A stretch of DNA of 64,000 nucleotides from Mycobacterium seoulense (GTDB taxonomy: Bacteria > Actinomycetota > Actinomycetes > Mycobacteriales > Mycobacteriaceae), in the NCBI RefSeq assembly GCF_010731595.1, contig NZ_AP022582.1, positions 1,240,001 to 1,304,000 on the forward strand, in the 5' to 3' direction. Below the pieces are notes generated by a model, which saw nothing but the letters and a program-made list of their open reading frames with translations, did not search any database and was not told where the DNA came from. A program made the position numbers and the translations under genes. Below are positions 49,825-59,143 of this stretch, piece after piece; within the stretch, counting starts at the first letter, position 1, and every line of letters starts with the position of its first letter.

Positions 49825-50946
49825 ATGAAGATGAATGCAGCGGTGCTATGGGACCTGCACCAGAAGTGGAGCGTCGAGGAGGTCGAGCTCGACGGCCCCC
49901 AAGAAGGCGAAGTGCTCGTTTCCTACGAGGCGACCGGGCTGTGCCATTCCGACCATCACGTCCGCGAGGGCGACCTTCCCCTGACACTTCCGCTGGTCGG
50001 GGGGCACGAGGGGGCCGGCATCGTCCAAGAGGTCGGACCGGGCGTGCGGAACCTGAACGTCGGCGATCATGTCGTGGGCCTGTTCTTGCCGTCGTGCGGC
50101 CGATGCCGATGGTGTTCGAGCGGCCACCAAAATCTGTGCGACCTCGGTGCCCAGATGGCGACCGGCGAGCAGGTCGGCGGCGGCTTCCGCCGTCACGCCA
50201 AGGGCCGGGACATCGGCGCGCTGGCCTGGCTCGGCGCATTCGCGCAATACGGCACTGTGCCGGAGGCATCGGTGGTCAAGATCGACGAGGACCTGCCGCT
50301 GAACCGGGCCTGTCTCGTCGGCTGTGGGGTGACGACCGGCTGGGGATCGGCAGTGAATACCGCGCAAGTAAAACCTGGCGACACCGTCGTGGTGATCGGA
50401 TGCGGCGGTATCGGCAGTGGCGCGATTCAGGGCGCGCGGTTGGCGGGTGCCGAGAAGATCATCGCCGTGGACATCGTTGAGGCCAAGCGCGACATGGTTT
50501 CTCAGTTCGGTGCCACCCACTTCGTGACATCGATGCCCGAGGCAACCGCCTTGGTCGCGGAACTGACCCGCGGCGTGATGGCCGACTCGGCCATCGTGAC
50601 GGTCGGACTGGTCGAGGCTCCGATGATCGTCGACGCACTCAACATCGTCAGCAAGAACGGGGCGGTCGTGGTCACTGCACTGGGGTCGATGCTCGACACG
50701 ACAACGACCCTGCCGATGTCGATGGTCGCGATGGTGACTCTTTTTCAAAAGCGCTTGCTGGGAAGCCTTTACGGCCAGGCCAACCCGCGCTCCGATATTC
50801 CGCGCCTACTCAGCCTGTACCGCGAGGGCAAGCTTCTCCTGGATGAAACGGTCACCACGGAGTACAAGCTTGCCGACATCAACGACGCCTACGACGACAT
50901 GCTCGCCGGCCGCAACATCCGGGGTGTGATCGTCCACGACCACTGA
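49825..50946 (+). CDS. NDMA-dependent zinc alcohol dehydrogenase
   Basis: This 373-residue medium-chain dehydrogenase has the catalytic zinc site in GLCHSDHH and GGHEGAG, structural-zinc cysteines in CGRCRWCSSGHQNLC, and the NAD Rossmann motif VIGCGGIGSGAIQGA. The overall sequence (MNAAVLWDLHQKWSVEEVEL start, LVGCGVTTGWGSAVNTA) matches the actinobacterial family that keeps its cofactor bound and recycles it with NDMA in vitro, via mycofactocin in vivo. It oxidises a primary alcohol to an aldehyde, which the downstream aldehyde dehydrogenase could use. No mycofactocin genes are in the window. ATG 49825 fits the promoter spacing. Confidence 0.9.
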   Translation: MKMNAAVLWDLHQKWSVEEVELDGPQEGEVLVSYEATGLCHSDHHVREGDLPLTLPLVGGHEGAGIVQEVGPGVRNLNVGDHVVGLFLPSCGRCRWCSSGHQNLCDLGAQMATGEQVGGGFRRHAKGRDIGALAWLGAFAQYGTVPEASVVKIDEDLPLNRACLVGCGVTTGWGSAVNTAQVKPGDTVVVIGCGGIGSGAIQGARLAGAEKIIAVDIVEAKRDMVSQFGATHFVTSMPEATALVAELTRGVMADSAIVTVGLVEAPMIVDALNIVSKNGAVVVTALGSMLDTTTTLPMSMVAMVTLFQKRLLGSLYGQANPRSDIPRLLSLYREGKLLLDETVTTEYKLADINDAYDDMLAGRNIRGVIVHDH

Positions 50947-50966
50947 CGGCCGAACGGCACGAAACG

Positions 50967-52190
50967 TCAGTCGAGTGCAACGCGGGACCCCGGTGTGAAT
51001 ACGACTGGGACTTCCCGATATCCACGCGTCACCGAATTGCCGTGGAAGATCGACTCAGCATCGGTCGCCACGGTGAAGTCGGGCATTCTGGCCAGCACCC
51101 GCTCGACGCCGGTACGGAACTCCAACCGTGCGAGGTTCGACCCCAGACAGCGGTGAACGCCGGCGCCGAACCCGAGATGACGGTTGGTTTCGCGGTCGAG
51201 GATGCACCGGTCCGCATCGGGGAACTCGCGGTCGTCGCGATTGGCCGACGCGTAGTTGACGATGACCTGCTGTCCAGGGCACAGCTTCTGCCCACCGAAT
51301 TCGACGTCTTTGGTCACTGTTCGCGGAATGCCGTGGATCGACCCGGCGAAGCGGATCAGTTCTTCGACCGCGGTCGACATGAGCTCGGGTTCGCGGATCA
51401 ACCGGTCCCGTTCGTCGGGATGGCTGCCCAGGTAGTGGAAGGCGCATGACATTGCGCTTGCAGTCGTCTCCAAACCCGCCTGCACCAAGAGCATCGCATT
51501 TGACACCACGTCATCGAACTTCAGCTTGACGCCGTCGATCTCGGCCGATAGCAGGACGTCGATCATGTCGTCCTGAGGTTCGCCCTCCATTCGAGTGGTG
51601 ACGGCGTTGGTGATGTGCTGATAAAGGCCTACCCAGGCTGTTAGCCGGATCGCCTCAGTTTCCCCGTTCAGTGCGGTATCGGTGAGTTCGATGCACAACG
51701 GCACATCGCCAACCGGCATGCCAAGCAGATACTTGAAGAACACGATCCCGGGCTGCTGCCAGGCGACAGTCGCCAGATCGCCGCGACCCTCTTCGATGAA
51801 ATTGTTGATGAGGGCGTCGGTCTCGGCGCGGATCTGCGGTTGCAGCAACTTCATCCGACCGGGGGAGAAATACGGGTTGAGCACCTTGTGGAGCTTCTGT
51901 TGGCGTGGCGGATCCAAGATGATGACGACGTCACCCGACATCTGGATCGCATCGTTGGGACCGGGCGTGCTCGAGAAGGTTTCCCAGTCTCGAAGGATTT
52001 CGTAGCACTCGTCGTAGGCCATCGCGAGCCAGGCGCCGTCTTCCCGCGGGGTCAGAAACGGGAAGTCGGTATGCGCGATCGCTGCCTTTTCACGCATATG
52101 CGAGTAGACCTCGTACAGATACTCCGGGTCGTTGAAATCCTCGTGGCGAAGATCCAGATTTTCGGCGTGGTCCTCGAGCGACTTGGGCAC
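50967..52190 (-). CDS. Cytochrome P450
   Basis: This P450 of about 407 residues has I-helix motif LVQAGLETTAS, ExxR in VEELIR, and the haem-binding loop HLGFGAGVHRCLGSNLAR. Membrane segments are absent, as in bacterial CYPs. The open frame reaches 52337, but that start lies in its own -35 box, so I prefer GTG 52190 (VPKSLEDHAENLDLRHEDF), preceded by AAGAAGGA; other GTG/TTG starts between are possible. It is convergent with the alcohol dehydrogenase and divergent from the amidohydrolase. The CxxHxxC ferredoxin at 58869 is the likely electron donor. The substrate is unknown. Confidence 0.92.
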   Translation of the reverse strand: MPKSLEDHAENLDLRHEDFNDPEYLYEVYSHMREKAAIAHTDFPFLTPREDGAWLAMAYDECYEILRDWETFSSTPGPNDAIQMSGDVVIILDPPRQQKLHKVLNPYFSPGRMKLLQPQIRAETDALINNFIEEGRGDLATVAWQQPGIVFFKYLLGMPVGDVPLCIELTDTALNGETEAIRLTAWVGLYQHITNAVTTRMEGEPQDDMIDVLLSAEIDGVKLKFDDVVSNAMLLVQAGLETTASAMSCAFHYLGSHPDERDRLIREPELMSTAVEELIRFAGSIHGIPRTVTKDVEFGGQKLCPGQQVIVNYASANRDDREFPDADRCILDRETNRHLGFGAGVHRCLGSNLARLEFRTGVERVLARMPDFTVATDAESIFHGNSVTRGYREVPVVFTPGSRVALD

Positions 52191-52308
52191 TGGGGCGAAG
52201 TCCTTCTTCTCTTGATGCAACCGAGACTGAGTTGTCGCGGCCGCACCGGGCGGTCGTCCAGCAGCGGTCAGCCTCGGGCCGACGTGCGTCCGAAAGCCGT
52301 GTTTTCGC

Positions 52309-52348
52309 ACGATAGATCGCGGATATCTGCTAGTCAAGTGACACTTGA
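52309..52348 (-). promoter_or_regulatory. P450 promoter with perfect palindromic operator
   Basis: On the minus strand TTGACT (52337-52332) and TATCGT (52314-52309) are spaced 17 bp. TCAAGTGACACTTGA at 52334-52348 is a perfect 15-bp palindrome about one central base and overlaps the -35. It is the most symmetric of three related sites in the cluster. Confidence 0.7.
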
Positions 52349-52366
52349 TAGCTGACCGAAAGATTA

Positions 52367-52406
52367 TCGAGTAGCACTTGACAAGTCCGGTGCTCGCTCA
52401 TACTGT
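52367..52406 (+). promoter_or_regulatory. Promoter and operator of the amidohydrolase-ALDH-CoA transferase operon
   Basis: TTGACA (52378-52383) and TACTGT (52401-52406) are 17 bp apart, about 98 bp before the amidohydrolase start. TCGAGTAGCACTTGA at 52367-52381 overlaps the -35 and resembles the elements upstream of the P450 and alcohol dehydrogenase genes. Confidence 0.68.
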
Positions 52407-52503
52407 CCGAACTGGTTGGGCCTAGTGGCGATCGAACGAGCCCCTCTGCTCGACCAGCCCGACGCGCATTCCGCGGACGGTCACAACGGCCCAGGGAGTA
52501 TCG

Positions 52504-53706
52504 GTGGAAGAAGATCTGCACTGGCTCATCTCCGTTGACGATCACATCATCGAACCGCCGAACGTCTGGGTGGACCGGGCATCTGCCGCAGATCGCGACC
52601 GCGTGCCCCACGTCGAACGCATCGACGGTGTCGACACCTGGGTCTACGAGATGCACCGCGCCACAGTCATGGGCATCTTGGTGGCTGCCCATCAGCAGCC
52701 CGATGACTACTCTCCATTGTCGGTGAACTACGACGAATTGCCGGAGGTCTACTACGACCCCGCGGCAAGAATCCCCGACATGGATGAGGATCACGTCATC
52801 GCGGGATTGAACTTCCCGTTCTTTCCGCGCTTTTGCGGACAAGTATTTTCGCAAGTTCGGGACCGCGAACTTGGTCTGAAATGCCTTGCCGCATACAACG
52901 ACTACATCATCGATGAGTGGTGCGGGACGGCGCCGGGTCGCTACATTCCAATGATCATCGTGCCCCTGTGGGACGAAGCACTGGCCGTCGCCGAGGTGCA
53001 CCGGTGTGCAGACAAGGGCGCGAAAGCGATCGCGTTTTCAGAAAACGTTCATGCGCTTGGCTTCCCGTCGATCCACTCGGGGGAGTGGGATCGGTTCTTC
53101 GCGGCCGCGAACGAAACGCAGATGCCGCTCTGCACGCACATCGGGTCCTCGTCGGTCAGCCCGAACACCTCACCGGACGCACCGTTCGGGGTGCAATCGG
53201 TGAACATCGGCCTCAACCTCGCCCACTCGACAACAGATTGGCTGTTCTCGGGCAAGTTGCAGAAGTTCCCCGACCTCAAGATCGTGTTGGCCGAAGGGGG
53301 CATCGGGTGGATTCCGTATCTGCTCGAGCGTGCGGAGCACGTCGCCTCCGAATATCGCTATCTGCGCGCCAACAACTGGACCGTCGATCCGGCAACCATG
53401 CGGATGAGCGCAATCGAAACGGACCCGGCCATCTTCCCGGAGTCGCCCCGGCAGTTGTTCCGCGATCACATATACGGCTGTTTCATCGAGGATGAGTTCG
53501 GCGCTGCGAACCTCGATTACATCGGTGTCGAGAACGTGATGATCGAAACCGACTACCCGCATACTGACAGCCTGTGGCCGCGTTCTCTGCAAGCCGCGCT
53601 CAAGAGCCTCGAGGGCAGGTCGGACGCGGACAAGTACAAGGTGCTGCAAGGCAATGCCCGGCGCGTCTTCAATTTCGAGCCCGCTCCGTACCCGGTCGCG
53701 AAGTAG
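52504..53706 (+). CDS. Amidohydrolase-2 family metal-dependent hydrolase/decarboxylase
   Basis: This 400-residue TIM-barrel protein has the N-terminal metal-site variant SVDDHIIEPP, an HIGSSS strand segment, and the C-terminal METDYPH-type motif (VMIETDYPHTDSLWP), all typical of actinobacterial amidohydrolase-2 proteins. Family members hydrolyse or decarboxylate carboxylated intermediates. The start is GTG 52504 with AGGGAG upstream. It leads an operon with ALDH (4-bp gap) and the CoA transferases. The exact reaction is unknown. Confidence 0.85.
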   Translation: MEEDLHWLISVDDHIIEPPNVWVDRASAADRDRVPHVERIDGVDTWVYEMHRATVMGILVAAHQQPDDYSPLSVNYDELPEVYYDPAARIPDMDEDHVIAGLNFPFFPRFCGQVFSQVRDRELGLKCLAAYNDYIIDEWCGTAPGRYIPMIIVPLWDEALAVAEVHRCADKGAKAIAFSENVHALGFPSIHSGEWDRFFAAANETQMPLCTHIGSSSVSPNTSPDAPFGVQSVNIGLNLAHSTTDWLFSGKLQKFPDLKIVLAEGGIGWIPYLLERAEHVASEYRYLRANNWTVDPATMRMSAIETDPAIFPESPRQLFRDHIYGCFIEDEFGAANLDYIGVENVMIETDYPHTDSLWPRSLQAALKSLEGRSDADKYKVLQGNARRVFNFEPAPYPVAK

Positions 53707-53710
53707 CGGC

Positions 53711-55243
53711 GTGGCGATCCGCCAGTACGAGAACTTCATCGACGGGCGATGGACCAGTGACAACGCGGGCCCGTCAATCGATGTGATCGATCCAGCCACC
53801 GAAGAGGTGGTCGGCCGGGTTCTTGATGGCGGCCTCAAGCAAGCGGTCATGGCTATCGAAGCGGCGCGCCGGGCGTTCGACGAGGGTCCGTGGCCGTGGA
53901 TGTCCGTGCGAGACCGCGCGAGAATCTTGAAGCGCTTCAGCGAAATCATGGAGTCGCGGCACGACGAGCTCCGCGAGCTCATTGTTTCCGAGATCGGTTC
54001 GACGAGCTTTCTCACCGATTTTCTTCAGGTGGGCGGAGCGATCGAAGCATCGCACTACTACAGCGATTTCGCCGAGCACGACGTCACATGGGTGGAAGCC
54101 CCCGGCGGCCCGACGGTGTCGCCGACCGGACTCGGCGGCACGGTTGTCGTTCGCGAACCGGTCGGGGTGGTCGGCGTCATCACACCGTTCAACTTCCCCT
54201 TCTCGATCAACCTGCAAAAGTGTTTGCCCGCGCTGGCGGTCGGTTGCACGGTCGTATTGAAGCCACATCCGTGGACACCGATGAACGCGCTGGAACTCGC
54301 CGGCATAGGCGAGGAAGCCGGTCTACCGGCCGGTGTCTTCAACGTCGTGGTGGGCGGCGGTGACGTCGGGGAGGAGTTGTCGACGAATCCCCTGGTGGAC
54401 ATGATCGCCTTCACCGGGTCGACGGCGACCGGAAAGCGCATCCGGGAGGTATCGGCGCGGACGATGAAGCGGGCCCAGCTGGAACTCGGCGGCAAGAGCG
54501 CGCACATCGTTCTCGACGACGTGACCGAGTCCGAAGTCGCCGGCATCGGTTTCGGACAAGTGCTCATGCATTCGGGGCAGGCGTGTGTTGCCGCGTCCCG
54601 CCTGTTGCTACCAGAGCACCTGCTCGATGCCTACATCGACGGCGTGAAAGCCATGGCGCCGAACCTCACGATCGGTGATCCCCGCGACCCGGCCACGGTG
54701 GTGGGTCCGCTGATCCGTGAGCAGCAGCGGCAGCGAGTCGAGAGCTATGTGGAATCGGCGCTCGACGAGGGAGCCACGCTGGTTGCCGGCGGCAGGCGGC
54801 CGCCGCATCTGGGCAAGGGCTTCTTCTACGAGCCGACGGCATTCATCAACTGTCGCAACGACATGCGGATCTGCCAGGAAGAAGTCTTCGGCCCCGTTCT
54901 GACCGTCCTGACATACCAGAGCCAGCAGGAGGCGGTACGGATTGCCAACGACTCCGACTTCGGACTCGCGGGCGTCGTGATGACGCGCAACGCCGCACGG
55001 GGTTTCAACGTGGCACGCCAAATCCGCACCGGCACAATCATTGTGCAGACCACCGGTGGTGGGGCGGCTGATCCTGGGCCCAATCCGGGGAACGGCTCGG
55101 GTCCGGGCTGGTCCGTGCCCGGGCGTGGGCTGTTCAACGGCGGGGGCCCGTTCGGTGGTTTCAAGCACAGCGGCATTGGCCGCGAGCAAGGGCGGTGGGG
55201 CTTCGAGGAGTTCACCGAGATCAAGTCGATCTCCTGGATGTGA
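53711..55243 (+). CDS. Aldehyde dehydrogenase
   Basis: This 510-residue NAD(P)-dependent ALDH has FNFPFSINLQK, FTGSTATGKRI (cofactor region), the catalytic Glu in LELGGKSAH, the nucleophilic Cys in SGQACVAASR and the EEVFGPVLTV C-terminal region. A glycine/proline-rich insertion sits near residues 450-475. The start is GTG 53711 (VAIRQYENFIDGRW), just after the amidohydrolase stop; the longer frame overlaps that gene. It would oxidise the aldehyde from the alcohol dehydrogenase to an acid for CoA activation. Confidence 0.92.
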   Translation: MAIRQYENFIDGRWTSDNAGPSIDVIDPATEEVVGRVLDGGLKQAVMAIEAARRAFDEGPWPWMSVRDRARILKRFSEIMESRHDELRELIVSEIGSTSFLTDFLQVGGAIEASHYYSDFAEHDVTWVEAPGGPTVSPTGLGGTVVVREPVGVVGVITPFNFPFSINLQKCLPALAVGCTVVLKPHPWTPMNALELAGIGEEAGLPAGVFNVVVGGGDVGEELSTNPLVDMIAFTGSTATGKRIREVSARTMKRAQLELGGKSAHIVLDDVTESEVAGIGFGQVLMHSGQACVAASRLLLPEHLLDAYIDGVKAMAPNLTIGDPRDPATVVGPLIREQQRQRVESYVESALDEGATLVAGGRRPPHLGKGFFYEPTAFINCRNDMRICQEEVFGPVLTVLTYQSQQEAVRIANDSDFGLAGVVMTRNAARGFNVARQIRTGTIIVQTTGGGAADPGPNPGNGSGPGWSVPGRGLFNGGGPFGGFKHSGIGREQGRWGFEEFTEIKSISWM

Positions 55244-55288
55244 GGCGAAGGTGCACAAGGGCTTCGGATATCTGAGAGGTTAGCGGCT

Positions 55289-56455
55289 GTGCTTCACGAT
55301 GTCCGTGTCCTCGAGCTGTCTCTGTTCTCGCCTGACGCCCTCGGTGGGCACCTCGCCGACCTGGGCGCTGAGGTGATCAAGGTCGAACAACCTGGGGGAG
55401 GCGGATTCCGCGGCGACCTCTTCCCGCCGGACAACGTGCAAAACCTCCAGTGGAACCGCGGCAAGAAGAGCGTCACGCTCAACTTGAAATCGGAGAAGGG
55501 CGTTGGGATCTTTCGCCGCCTCGCCGCCGAGGCCACGGTGGTGATCGACGGCTTGAGGGCGGGAGCCGCCGAGCGACTCGGCCTCGGCTATGACGACGTC
55601 GTCGCAATCAACCCCACGATCGTCTATTGCAGCCTCAACGGAATGGGCAGCTACGGCCCATACGCGAAGCTTCCCACGCACGGATTGTCCTTCGATTGTT
55701 TCGCCGGCCTGAACCCGCCGGTGATTCAAGCCGACGGAACCCCGCGCCTGTCGGCCGGCGCCACCGGCACCACGGGAGTGTTGGCAGGTCCTCTCTATGC
55801 CGCGATGGCCGTTCTCGCGGCACTTCACAGCGCTCACCGCGACGCGAAACCGCAATACGTCGAGGTCTCCCAGGTCGACGCCGCGATCGCGTGGAACTTC
55901 CAAAAACTGACGGCGCTCGCGAACGGGCTGTTCGGCTACTCAGACGGTATGCAGGCGTCGTTGCGGTATCAGTATTACCGGACCAGCGACGGCCACTACG
56001 TGGTGTTCAACGCGTTGGAAGACAAGTTCTGGCGTCGATTCTGCGACGCAGTGGACCGGGCGGATCTCTATGAATCCGGACAAGCCCCCCTGGGCGCCGA
56101 CCCGCAAGCAGACGAACACCTGCGCGGTGAACTCACCACCATCTTCAAGAGCCGTACCCGCCGTGAGTGGACCGAGTTCTTCATCGCCACCGATATCGCC
56201 GGAGCGCCGGCCTTCGAGAGCACCGATCTTCTCGACGACGAACACGTCAAAGCACGCGGCATGGTGTACGAGCCGCCTGACCACGGCCGACCGCCCTTGC
56301 GACTCATCGGAATTCCTGTCAAGACGAGGCCGGACCGTCCGTTCGCCGCGGACCTCCCGCCGGCTGTCGGCGCACACACCGACGAGGTGCTCAGGACGCT
56401 GGCCGGCTGCGATGAATCAGAACTCGCTCAACTCCGCCGAGACGGAGTGATCTGA
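55289..56455 (+). CDS. CaiB/BaiF (family III) CoA transferase
   Basis: This 388-residue protein has the family N terminus (VRVLELSLFSPDALGGHLADLGAEVIKVEQPGGGG) and motif NPTIVYCSLNGMGSYGPY, then EVSQVDAAIAW. Family III enzymes move CoA between carboxylic acids and acyl-CoAs without ATP. The start is GTG 55289 with GAGAGG upstream. It is directly followed by a second, double-length CoA transferase (stop and start adjacent), so the two may act together. Confidence 0.9.
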   Translation: MLHDVRVLELSLFSPDALGGHLADLGAEVIKVEQPGGGGFRGDLFPPDNVQNLQWNRGKKSVTLNLKSEKGVGIFRRLAAEATVVIDGLRAGAAERLGLGYDDVVAINPTIVYCSLNGMGSYGPYAKLPTHGLSFDCFAGLNPPVIQADGTPRLSAGATGTTGVLAGPLYAAMAVLAALHSAHRDAKPQYVEVSQVDAAIAWNFQKLTALANGLFGYSDGMQASLRYQYYRTSDGHYVVFNALEDKFWRRFCDAVDRADLYESGQAPLGADPQADEHLRGELTTIFKSRTRREWTEFFIATDIAGAPAFESTDLLDDEHVKARGMVYEPPDHGRPPLRLIGIPVKTRPDRPFAADLPPAVGAHTDEVLRTLAGCDESELAQLRRDGVI

Positions 56456-58819
56456 ATGAACATCCTCCAGGGTGTGCGGATCGTCGAGATCGCCGACGAG
56501 ATTGCCGGACCGTACTGCGGCAAGCTGTTCGCAGACGTTGGCGCCGAAGTGATCAAGGTCGAGTCAGCACAGGGCGATCGGCTTCGCCGCAGGGGGACGG
56601 GGCGGCGCGCGGGCGACGACGGGGCCCTGTTCACGTTTCTGAACGCCGGAAAGCGCTCGGCCGTGGGGGTTTACGGTGAACCGCACATCGACGATTTGAT
56701 CGCCGGAGCCGACATCGTGATCGATGCCGGAGTCTGCGGACGGATCGACCACGACGAATTGCTTCGTCGATTGCCGCATCTGGTAATCGCAGCGATGTCA
56801 CCGTTCGGCTTGACCGGGCCGTATCGCGACAAGCCTGCGACAGAGTTCACGCTGCAGGCCGAAAGCGGGACCATGGGCTTGCGAGCTCGACCGGATCAGC
56901 CTCCGCTCCAAGCCGGGGGCCGGGTGTTCGAATGGGTTCTCGGAAGCTACGCGGCGGTCGGTGCTTTGGCTGCATACCTCAGCGCCCGAGACGGACGCGG
57001 CGGCGAGATCATCGACTGTTCGCTGATGGAGGCATGCCACCTCAGTGCCAGCGGCTTCATCGACATGTACTACGCCCTCGCGGGCAGTCCGCCGATTTCG
57101 GCTCCGCCGCGAATGACTGAACTGCCCTCAATCGAGCCGACAGCCGACGGCTGGATTGGGTTCAATACCAACACCCGTCAGCAATTCGAATCCTTCTTGC
57201 TCATGATCGAGCGCTACGACCTTCTCGAAGAGGACCCGGCCTGGGCCCTCGCGCCGACTCGATACGAGCGAATGGAGGAATGGAACAAGATCGTCCGTGA
57301 CTGGACCACCCGGCACACTACCGAAGAGATCGTCGACCTCGCCTCGGCACTTCGCATTCCCGTCGCACAGGTCAACAACGGCCAGACCGTTCTCGACCAC
57401 CCCCACTTCAACGCCCGCGGCGTCTGGAGCGTCAGCGCCGACGGCTCATTCACCCATCCGCTTCCGCCCTACCGCATCGACGGCACGAGACCGGGCAGCA
57501 GACCCAAGCCCGCGCCGCGACTCGGAGAGCTCAATGTCGTTGAGCTTCCTGCGAAGCCGAGGCAACCGGACACCGCCCGATCAGCCGGGAGCCTTCCCTT
57601 GGCGGGCATCCGCATCATCGACGCGACGGCGTGGTGGGCCGGGCCTTCGTCCACCCACATCCTCGCCGCGCTGGGCGCCGACGTGATGCACCTCGAGTCG
57701 ATTCAGCATCCGGACGGCGCGCGGATGACAGCCGCAGCGTTCATTGACCAACCCAGCTGGTGGGAACGTTCGGCCATGTTCTTGGCCACCAACACCAACA
57801 AGCAGGGCCTGACCCTCGACCTTTCCTCCGCGCGAGGCCGAGAGGTGTTCTTCCGGCTTGTCGAACAAGTCGACGTTGTGGTCGAGAATTTCTCGCCGCG
57901 CGTCTTTGAGAATTTCGGTATCACGTGGAAAGCATTGAGTGCCGTCAACCCACGGCTGATCATGACCCGCATGCCTGCCTTCGGTCTGGACGGACCGTGG
58001 CGGAATAATGTCGGTTTCGCGCAGACCATGGAGCAGATGACCGGCATGGCGTGGGTGACCGGCCACGAATATGACCAACCCCGGATCCCACGTGGCCCAT
58101 GTGACCCGCTGGCAGGCATGCATTCCGCCTTTGCGATGCTTGCCGCCCTGAGGCGGCGTGAGCAGACCGGTCGTGGCTCTTTCGTCGAAGTTTCGATGGT
58201 GGAGGCGGCCCTCAACGCTGCCGCTGAGCAGCCGATTGAGTACACCGCTTACGGCGCCATACTGTCGCGGTTAGGCAACCGGAGCAGGGACGCAGCCCCG
58301 CAGGGCCTGTACCCATGCCGCGGTGACGAACGATGGTTGGCTATTTCCGTCGCCTCCGATGAGCAGTGGACTGCGCTGAAGACTGTGCTCGGTCAGCCCG
58401 ACTGGGCAGATGACCCCTCGCTCGACACGCACGACGGACGTTGGCGTGCACATGATTTGATCGACAAGCACCTCGAAAAGTGGGCCGGCGGCCAAGACTG
58501 CGTCGATGCGGCGGCCGCGCTGTCGGCTTCCGGAGTTCCTGCCGCACAGCTCTACGATGCGCGCCTCAGTCCTCAACACCCGCAGCTGGCCGCGCGTGGC
58601 TATTTCGAACAAGTGGATCACCCAATTGTCGGTAAGCACCACGTGCCGACCATTCCGTTCCGATTCCGCAGTGTCGGTCAATGGTGTCGGTCCTCAGCAC
58701 CCACCGTGGGAGAGCACAACGAGTCGATCCTGAAAGAACTGCTCGGATTGGACGAGGCCGCAGTCGAGGCGCTTGCCGCAGAATCTGTGGTTGGCTCGCG
58801 ACTCAAGGGCGTCGAATAA
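56456..58819 (+). CDS. Tandem two-domain CaiB/BaiF CoA transferase (787 residues)
   Basis: Two complete family III CoA-transferase units are fused. The N-terminal unit covers residues 1-370 (start ILQGVRIVEIADEIAGPYCGKLFADVGAEVIK; FGLTGPYRDKP). The C-terminal unit covers about 380-787 (LAGIRIIDATAWWAGPSSTHILAALGADVMHLE; RMPAFGLDGPWRNN; FVEVSMVEAALNAAAEQ). Single units are usually about 400 residues and dimerise, so the fusion could be an internal pseudo-dimer. The N-half is less conserved and may be structural. It follows the single-domain gene with no gap. Confidence 0.9.
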   Translation: MNILQGVRIVEIADEIAGPYCGKLFADVGAEVIKVESAQGDRLRRRGTGRRAGDDGALFTFLNAGKRSAVGVYGEPHIDDLIAGADIVIDAGVCGRIDHDELLRRLPHLVIAAMSPFGLTGPYRDKPATEFTLQAESGTMGLRARPDQPPLQAGGRVFEWVLGSYAAVGALAAYLSARDGRGGEIIDCSLMEACHLSASGFIDMYYALAGSPPISAPPRMTELPSIEPTADGWIGFNTNTRQQFESFLLMIERYDLLEEDPAWALAPTRYERMEEWNKIVRDWTTRHTTEEIVDLASALRIPVAQVNNGQTVLDHPHFNARGVWSVSADGSFTHPLPPYRIDGTRPGSRPKPAPRLGELNVVELPAKPRQPDTARSAGSLPLAGIRIIDATAWWAGPSSTHILAALGADVMHLESIQHPDGARMTAAAFIDQPSWWERSAMFLATNTNKQGLTLDLSSARGREVFFRLVEQVDVVVENFSPRVFENFGITWKALSAVNPRLIMTRMPAFGLDGPWRNNVGFAQTMEQMTGMAWVTGHEYDQPRIPRGPCDPLAGMHSAFAMLAALRRREQTGRGSFVEVSMVEAALNAAAEQPIEYTAYGAILSRLGNRSRDAAPQGLYPCRGDERWLAISVASDEQWTALKTVLGQPDWADDPSLDTHDGRWRAHDLIDKHLEKWAGGQDCVDAAAALSASGVPAAQLYDARLSPQHPQLAARGYFEQVDHPIVGKHHVPTIPFRFRSVGQWCRSSAPTVGEHNESILKELLGLDEAAVEALAAESVVGSRLKGVE

Positions 58820-58868
58820 CCGCATGTCGGAATTTCGATTGACTTCGGATGCAGGGGAGAGGGCAACG

Positions 58869-59060
58869 ATGCGTTTACGGATAGACCTCGATGCCTGCCA
58901 GGGTCACAGTCGCTGTGCCTTGGCCTATCCCGAGATTTTCGACGTCGACGACGACGCAAAGGCATTCGTTCATGTCGACAGCGTTCCCCCGGAATGGGAA
59001 GACAAAGCGCTGATCGCGATTGCGAACTGCCCTGAGCGCGCCATCAGCATGGACGAATGA
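58869..59060 (+). CDS. Ferredoxin with CxxHxxC...CP motif (P450 partner type)
   Basis: This 63-residue ferredoxin has CQGHSRC near residues 9-15 and a distal CP (NCPERAI). The third ligand position of the cluster motif is histidine, a form known from mycobacterial ferredoxins that serve P450s. ATG 58869 has GGAGAGGG upstream; ATG 58824 is an alternative. It closes the catabolic operon, so it probably transfers electrons to the P450 at 50967-52190. Confidence 0.85.
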   Translation: MRLRIDLDACQGHSRCALAYPEIFDVDDDAKAFVHVDSVPPEWEDKALIAIANCPERAISMDE

Positions 59061-59143
59061 CGACGCCAGTGATCCCGCAGAGGGGCGATACATAAAAAAC
59101 GGACGATTTGGGCAGCGCAAGGCGACAGCGCGCCACGGCCTCG

